Origin: Jimgerdemannia flammicorona
Lineage: Eukaryota; Mucoromycota; Endogonomycetes; Endogonales; Endogonaceae
Assembly: GCA_003990745.1 (NCBI GenBank)
Contig: RBNI01006516.1
Location: forward strand, 1-11,249
Length of the DNA: 11,249 bases
Reading direction: 5' to 3'
The notes below the pieces were generated by a model. The model was given only the letters and a program-made list of their open reading frames with translations. It did not search any database and was not told the DNA's origin. The position numbers were made by a program, and so were the translations under genes. Positions 7,964-11,249 of the stretch are shown here, piece by piece (positions within the stretch are counted from its first letter, which is position 1; each line of letters begins with the position of its first letter).

Positions 7964-8206
7964 GTTCCCATCCTCCCAGAAAAAATATGGTCTACATATA
8001 CAAGACAAGTTTAATACCGGGGAAGATCTTCAACTCATGCAACGAGTGATGGACGGGGTGATAGTACCAAATCTATAGTAATTGTTTTAGAGAAAAGTCC
8101 GAGCTGGGCTCAGAAATACACTTCATGGCGGGTGAAGCGAATGCTCCAAGGCAGTTCCCCCTGGACGCGAGCAATCATACTATGCAAAAGGAGAAGTGAA
8201 TTTTGA
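7964..8206 (+). promoter_or_regulatory. Presumed proximal promoter region
   Basis: This stretch of about 240 bp between the direct repeats and the TATA box has mixed composition and normal CpG content and no coding frame of note. A small CTTCA...TGAAG inverted repeat lies near 8121-8137. It is called promoter only from its position. Confidence 0.35.
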
Positions 8207-8213
8207 TATATAA
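8207..8213 (+). promoter_or_regulatory. TATA box of the secreted-protein gene
   Basis: TATATAA lies 46 bp before the ATG at 8259, which would leave a short 5' leader. The AT-rich motif stands out from the surrounding mixed sequence. Confidence 0.5.
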
Positions 8214-8258
8214 TTACAAGATAACCCCACCTATCTGGAAAGTTAACACATCCACACA

Positions 8259-8714
8259 ATGAAGTTCATTCTCCCCATCCTCGCGCTCTGTACTTCCACC
8301 TCTGTTGTCCTCAGTGACACTTCCTATGACCACATCTATCACACCTTCCCCATCTGCGAATTCGCCCCGTCCCTCTTCATGATGATGACCGAACACCTCC
8401 ATACTCTCCAAAAAAAAACCTCCGCTACCGGCTGTGTGTCCCACACAGTCACCAAAGGCTGTGCAGCCTTTTCTGGCTGCATGATCACAACCAATGCGTT
8501 CCATTACCTCCTGTCAAGAACATCTTCTCTTTCGCCATCCCCCCCAGCTTATCAGCTTTGTCACCACGGCGAGGCACCTCGCCGTGACGTGACCGACATT
8601 GCTGGCATGGTTGAATCCTTTGCCACAAAGTACCCAGAGAAGCCCGACGTCCTCAACTCCATCTGTGGTGCTGCCAAGTCCATCAGCAAGGTCATCGAGA
8701 ACACCAGACCCTGA
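8259..8714 (+). CDS. Small secreted cysteine-containing protein, hypothetical (probably the N-terminal part of a longer gene)
   Basis: The frame encodes 151 residues and I do not recognise the family. It begins with a typical signal peptide (MKFILPILALC then small residues, likely cut near residue 19-20), so the product probably enters the secretory pathway. The mature part has cysteines at 33, 59, 68, 74, 101 and 136, with spacing CxxxxxxxxCxxxxxC at 59-74. The start is supported by A at -3 (cacacaATG) and a TATA box 46 bp upstream. Codons are mostly C-ending (ATC, CTC, GTC, ACC), unlike the LINE. The stretch around residues 86-108 (Ser/Pro-rich) looks weaker and could hide a frameshift; nine A at 8410-8418 is another risk point. 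The frame stops at TGA (8712-8714), but the same frame resumes to 9071, where an AATAAA follows. An effector-like or cell-wall protein is possible, but nothing in the sequence proves it. Confidence 0.6.
   Translation: MKFILPILALCTSTSVVLSDTSYDHIYHTFPICEFAPSLFMMMTEHLHTLQKKTSATGCVSHTVTKGCAAFSGCMITTNAFHYLLSRTSSLSPSPPAYQLCHHGEAPRRDVTDIAGMVESFATKYPEKPDVLNSICGAAKSISKVIENTRP
8565..8586 (+). repeat. Perfect 10-bp inverted repeat inside the coding region
   Basis: CACGGCGAGG (8565-8574) and CCTCGCCGTG (8577-8586) are exact reverse complements with only CA between them. The segment falls in codons for the HHGEAPRRD stretch of the secreted protein. It is GC-rich compared with its surroundings. Confidence 0.85.
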
Positions 8715-9071
8715 TCCTCGATGTCCAAACCATTGGCACCATCATCGCCACCATGGCCTCCCTGCCAAGTCGGACTCCCTTTACCCTATTACGATGGCGA
8801 CCACGCTTTGATTGTAAAGCTGCCCAAATACCTCACGGATAGCAAGCCTGTTCTCAATGGACTGGATGGGATGAGAACATATTTTGTTTCTTTGAACGAG
8901 TATTGCGATCCCAGTGGGAAGAGATTGACGGCCTCGGAGGTTGAGCACCTGAATGTTGTGCTGAAGGATATGACGCAGGGGGTCAAAAGGTTGGTGGATG
9001 ATGGGTACTTTGGAAATCATGAATATCAACATGACAGCATCAAGAAATACAGTCCTTGTTTTGACTGCTAA
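8715..9071 (+). pseudogene. Continuation of the secreted-protein gene behind an in-frame TGA
   Basis: The frame of 8259-8714 reopens directly after the TGA and stays open to TAA at 9071. An internal ATG at 8721 would give 116 residues, but from about 8777 the sequence reads as convincing protein without needing that start (YYDGDHALIVKLPKYLTDSK, later EYCDPSGKRLTASEVEHLN, ending SPCFDC). Between about 8704 and 8770 a different frame is the more protein-like one, with strongly preferred codons (LILDVQTIGTIIATMASLPS). This suggests a one-base loss near 8705 and a compensating change near 8768, not a simple stop. No consensus GTRNGT...CTRAC...AG intron spans the break. The AATAAA 17 bp after the TAA supports this as the true 3' end. 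The alternatives are assembly indels, an unusual intron, or a second small gene. Confidence 0.5.
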
Positions 9072-9250
9072 ACGCCACAGCCACATGAATAAACCCTTTC
9101 CCCCTTTCCTCCTTCGAACTCTTCTCCCCTTCGAACTCTCTTGCCTCGAACTCCCACCTTTCCCAACCTCATTCTTTGGAATAATTTCTCTGACTCTCGT
9201 TCCCAGCTACCTCGCTTGTTGGGCTTCTCCACAAAATTTTACAAAACATT
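9072..9250 (+). other. 3' flank of the gene: pyrimidine-rich spacer with three TCGAACTC repeats
   Basis: After the TAA and AATAAA the plus strand is strongly C/T-rich to about 9175. The octamer tcgaactc occurs three times (9114, 9131, 9146), 15-17 bp apart. No gene is seen. The stretch may be the 3' flank of the gene or a degenerate edge of the tandem array that starts at 9251. Confidence 0.5.
9088..9093 (+). terminator. AATAAA polyadenylation signal
   Basis: AATAAA begins 17 bp after the TAA at 9069-9071, on the coding strand of the secreted-protein gene. It supports transcription through to this point. Confidence 0.5.
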
Positions 9251-11249
9251 CAACGACCTGCGACACCAAAATACAGATCAGCCACACGGTATGCTGTGAT
9301 GCCTACCAAACTTCACTCGTTTAATCCTAAGCATCCTAGTTGTTGGCGACGAGTTCTGTTGTGCAAGACGTACGATTAGCAACCCTCGACGCATAGTATT
9401 TGACTGACGTATTTATTCCTCCTCTTCTATTAACTCAAAAGCAAGTCAACTCAACCGATGCCCAAACTCGGGCCGACGCGCTCTGGGACGACATATGCGG
9501 AGTGAAACTCTACTCGAAACCGACGGCGACCGAGCGACATTTCCACAGTGTCCGCAGCCTTCCTGTCACAAACTCTTTGTCAACGACGTGCAATGACAAT
9601 GTGTACAACCAAAAGGTATGTTATGCTGCCTCTAATAAATCGCTTGCTTAATCTGAAATATTCGACGAGTTCTGTATATGACCTACGTATTTGACAAACA
9701 CGTTTATTTGCCGCCTTTTATTGTCATAACCGATCCAATCTCGAAGTTGATGGCAACTGAGCGACATATTGACAACGTCCGCAGTCTTCCTGTCACCAAC
9801 TCTTTTCAACGACGTGTAATTCTAATATGCAGAACAACAAAAAGGTATGCTGTGCTGCCACCAACAAATCGCTTATTTATTCTGAAGCATCCTAGATGTT
9901 GGTGATAATTTCGTTTTATGTATAACCTACGATTTACAGCACTCAATGCAATAGTATTTGACTAACTTATATATTCCTCCTCTTTATTGTCCCAAATGCA
10001 GGTCAACGGAACCGAATGCGACATGATCTGAGGAGGCACTTCTGCATACAAACTCTTCTCGCAGCTACCGGCGACTGAGAGATATCTCAACATATCCAGC
10101 CTTCCGGTTATCAACTCTTGTCAACGACGTGCAATGCCAAAATGCATAACCAAAAGGTAGGTTGTGTTGCCACCCAGTTATTGGTGACGAGTTCGGTTTG
10201 TTCAAGGCCTTCGATTAACAGCTTCAACGCATAGTATTGGACTAACGTATTTATTTTCCTCTTGTTTCAAAGGCAAGTCAACTGAACCAAAGCCCTAACC
10301 GGGGCCACACTTCTGGGGGCGACACCTGCACGATCAAAGCCAACTGTATCCGAGCGACATCCCAACAACGTCCCCAGCCTTCTTGTCACCAACTATTACC
10401 AACGATATGCAAAGCCAATTTGTAGAACAACCAAAGGTATGCTGTGTTACAACCCGTACCTGCTTGTTTAATCTGAAACATTGTAGTTGTTGCGACAAGT
10501 TCGTTTTGTGCAAGATTTGCGACGAACAACCCTCGACGCATTATTTGACCGACGTATCTATTTTCTCCTCTTTATTGTCCCAAAGGCAAGTGAACTGAAC
10601 CAAACCCTGAACTCGAGGCGACACTATCTGGGGCCCGGGAGTGCGATACCTGCGCCGCGATACTCTCTCGAAGCTGATAGCGACCGAGCGAAATTTCAAC
10701 AACGTCCGCAGGCTTCCTGTCATCAACTCCTGACAACGACGTGTAATGTAAATACGCAGAAAAACCAAAGGTATGTTGTGCTGTCCATCATTACATCGCT
10801 TATTTAAGCTGAAGGATCCCAGTTGTTGGCGACGAGATCGTTATTTGCAAGACCTACAATAAAGAACCCTCGACGCATAGTACTTGACTTTATTATTCCT
10901 CCTCATTTATTGTTCCAAAGGCAAGTCAACCGAACCAGAGCCCGAATACGAGGCGACGCGTTCTTGAGCGACACCTGTGCAGTGAAACTCTTCTCGAAGC
11001 CGAAGCCGAAGCCAACCGAGAGTCATTTCCATATCAGCCTCCTGCCACCAACTCTTTCAACGACGTGCAATGCCAATATGCGGAACAACCAAAACGTATG
11101 CTGTGCTGCCTCTAATGCATTGTTTTTAGTCCGAAATATTAAAATTGATGGCGATGATTTCTTCTATGCAAGACCTACGAATAACAGCACTCGACGCATA
11201 GTATTTGACTAACGTATTAAATAATCTTCATTTGTTGTCACGAAGGCAA
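9251..11249 (+). repeat. Tandem satellite array, ~325-bp unit, at least seven copies
   Basis: The landmark CAACGAC (CAACGATAT in one unit) recurs at 9251, 9581, 9807, 10122, 10400, 10734 and 11058, giving periods of 330, 226, 315, 278, 334 and 324 bp. The 226- and 278-bp units have internal deletions. Each full unit holds, in order, the CAACGACGTGCAATG block, ACCAAAAGGTATGCTGTGCTG, a GTTGTTGGCGACGAGTT block, CTCGACGCATAGTATTTGACTAACG, a pyrimidine-rich stretch ending CAAAGGCAAGTCAAC, an AAACTCTTCTCGAAGC block and CTTCCTGTCACCAACTC. CpG is abundant (about 38 in 9301-9900). Units have diverged substantially. No frame is conserved across units, so the open frames of 70-130 codons in it (for example 9400-9651 and 10823-11212) are not called genes. 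The array runs off the right edge. A transcribed non-coding repeat or decayed exon array cannot be excluded. Confidence 0.85.

Noticed and set aside
8712..8714. TGA read as selenocysteine
   Set aside because: Selenoprotein machinery is missing from nearly all fungi, the surrounding frame also shows a shift, and no SECIS-like element was identified.
8214..9086. Minus-strand frames opposite the secreted-protein gene
   Set aside because: The plus strand has the signal peptide, start context, codon preference and polyadenylation signal. The minus frames are shadows.
9400..11212. Open frames in the satellite as a repeat-protein gene
   Set aside because: The frame that is open differs from unit to unit, the implied exon lengths are not consistently compatible, and several units have stops in the corresponding frame.
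9251..11249. CRISPR-like array
   Set aside because: Units of about 325 bp with similarity along their whole length and no short constant repeat with unique spacers; the setting is eukaryotic.
1..11249. tRNA or rRNA genes
   Set aside because: No tRNA B-box (GGTTCGAANCC-like) or conserved rRNA segments were noticed on either strand.

Overview
The window looks like a transposon-rich piece of a filamentous fungal genome, probably an ascomycete. The evidence is a fungal-type LINE (non-LTR) retrotransposon, a small intron-poor gene with a TATA box close to its start, and fungal-type CTRAC/GTATGY motifs in a satellite. The strong CpG depletion of the LINE implies long-term cytosine methylation, as known from repeat-methylating Pezizomycetes (truffles, Ascobolus). 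The species cannot be named from the sequence alone.

Layout. (1) Positions 1-6430, minus strand: an old, broken LINE. From its 5' end (right) it has a partial extra copy of ORF1 (6397-5234, still open), a 32-bp linker, a second ORF1 broken by several stops (5212-3293), and ORF2 (3292-8) with an endonuclease, a reverse transcriptase and a C-terminal zinc-binding domain, interrupted by about nine stops and two compensating frameshifts. Its 3' end lies beyond the left edge. (2) Positions 6520-6776, plus strand: a short insertion that looks like the 5'-truncated 3' tail of a LINE, with AATAAA, a run of 13 A and a 15-bp target-site duplication. (3) Positions 6777-7767: AT-rich DNA with several inverted repeats and no gene I can support. 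(4) Positions 7768-9093: one host-like gene region. It has a ~95-bp direct repeat in the upstream region, a TATA box, a reading frame for a small secreted cysteine-containing protein (8259-8714), the same frame reopening after a single TGA and running to 9071, then AATAAA at 9088. This is probably one gene that is now broken, or one whose structure cannot be settled here. (5) Positions 9251-11249: a CpG-rich tandem array, about 325 bp per full unit with two shortened units, running off the right edge. Each unit carries conserved splice-like motifs but no conserved reading frame.

The parts do not form a pathway. They record an old methylated LINE, a later small retro-insertion beside it, a lone secreted-protein gene and a satellite. 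I found no defence, biosynthetic or other multi-gene system. The most unusual items are the exon/intron-like satellite unit and the tandemly duplicated 5' half of the LINE.
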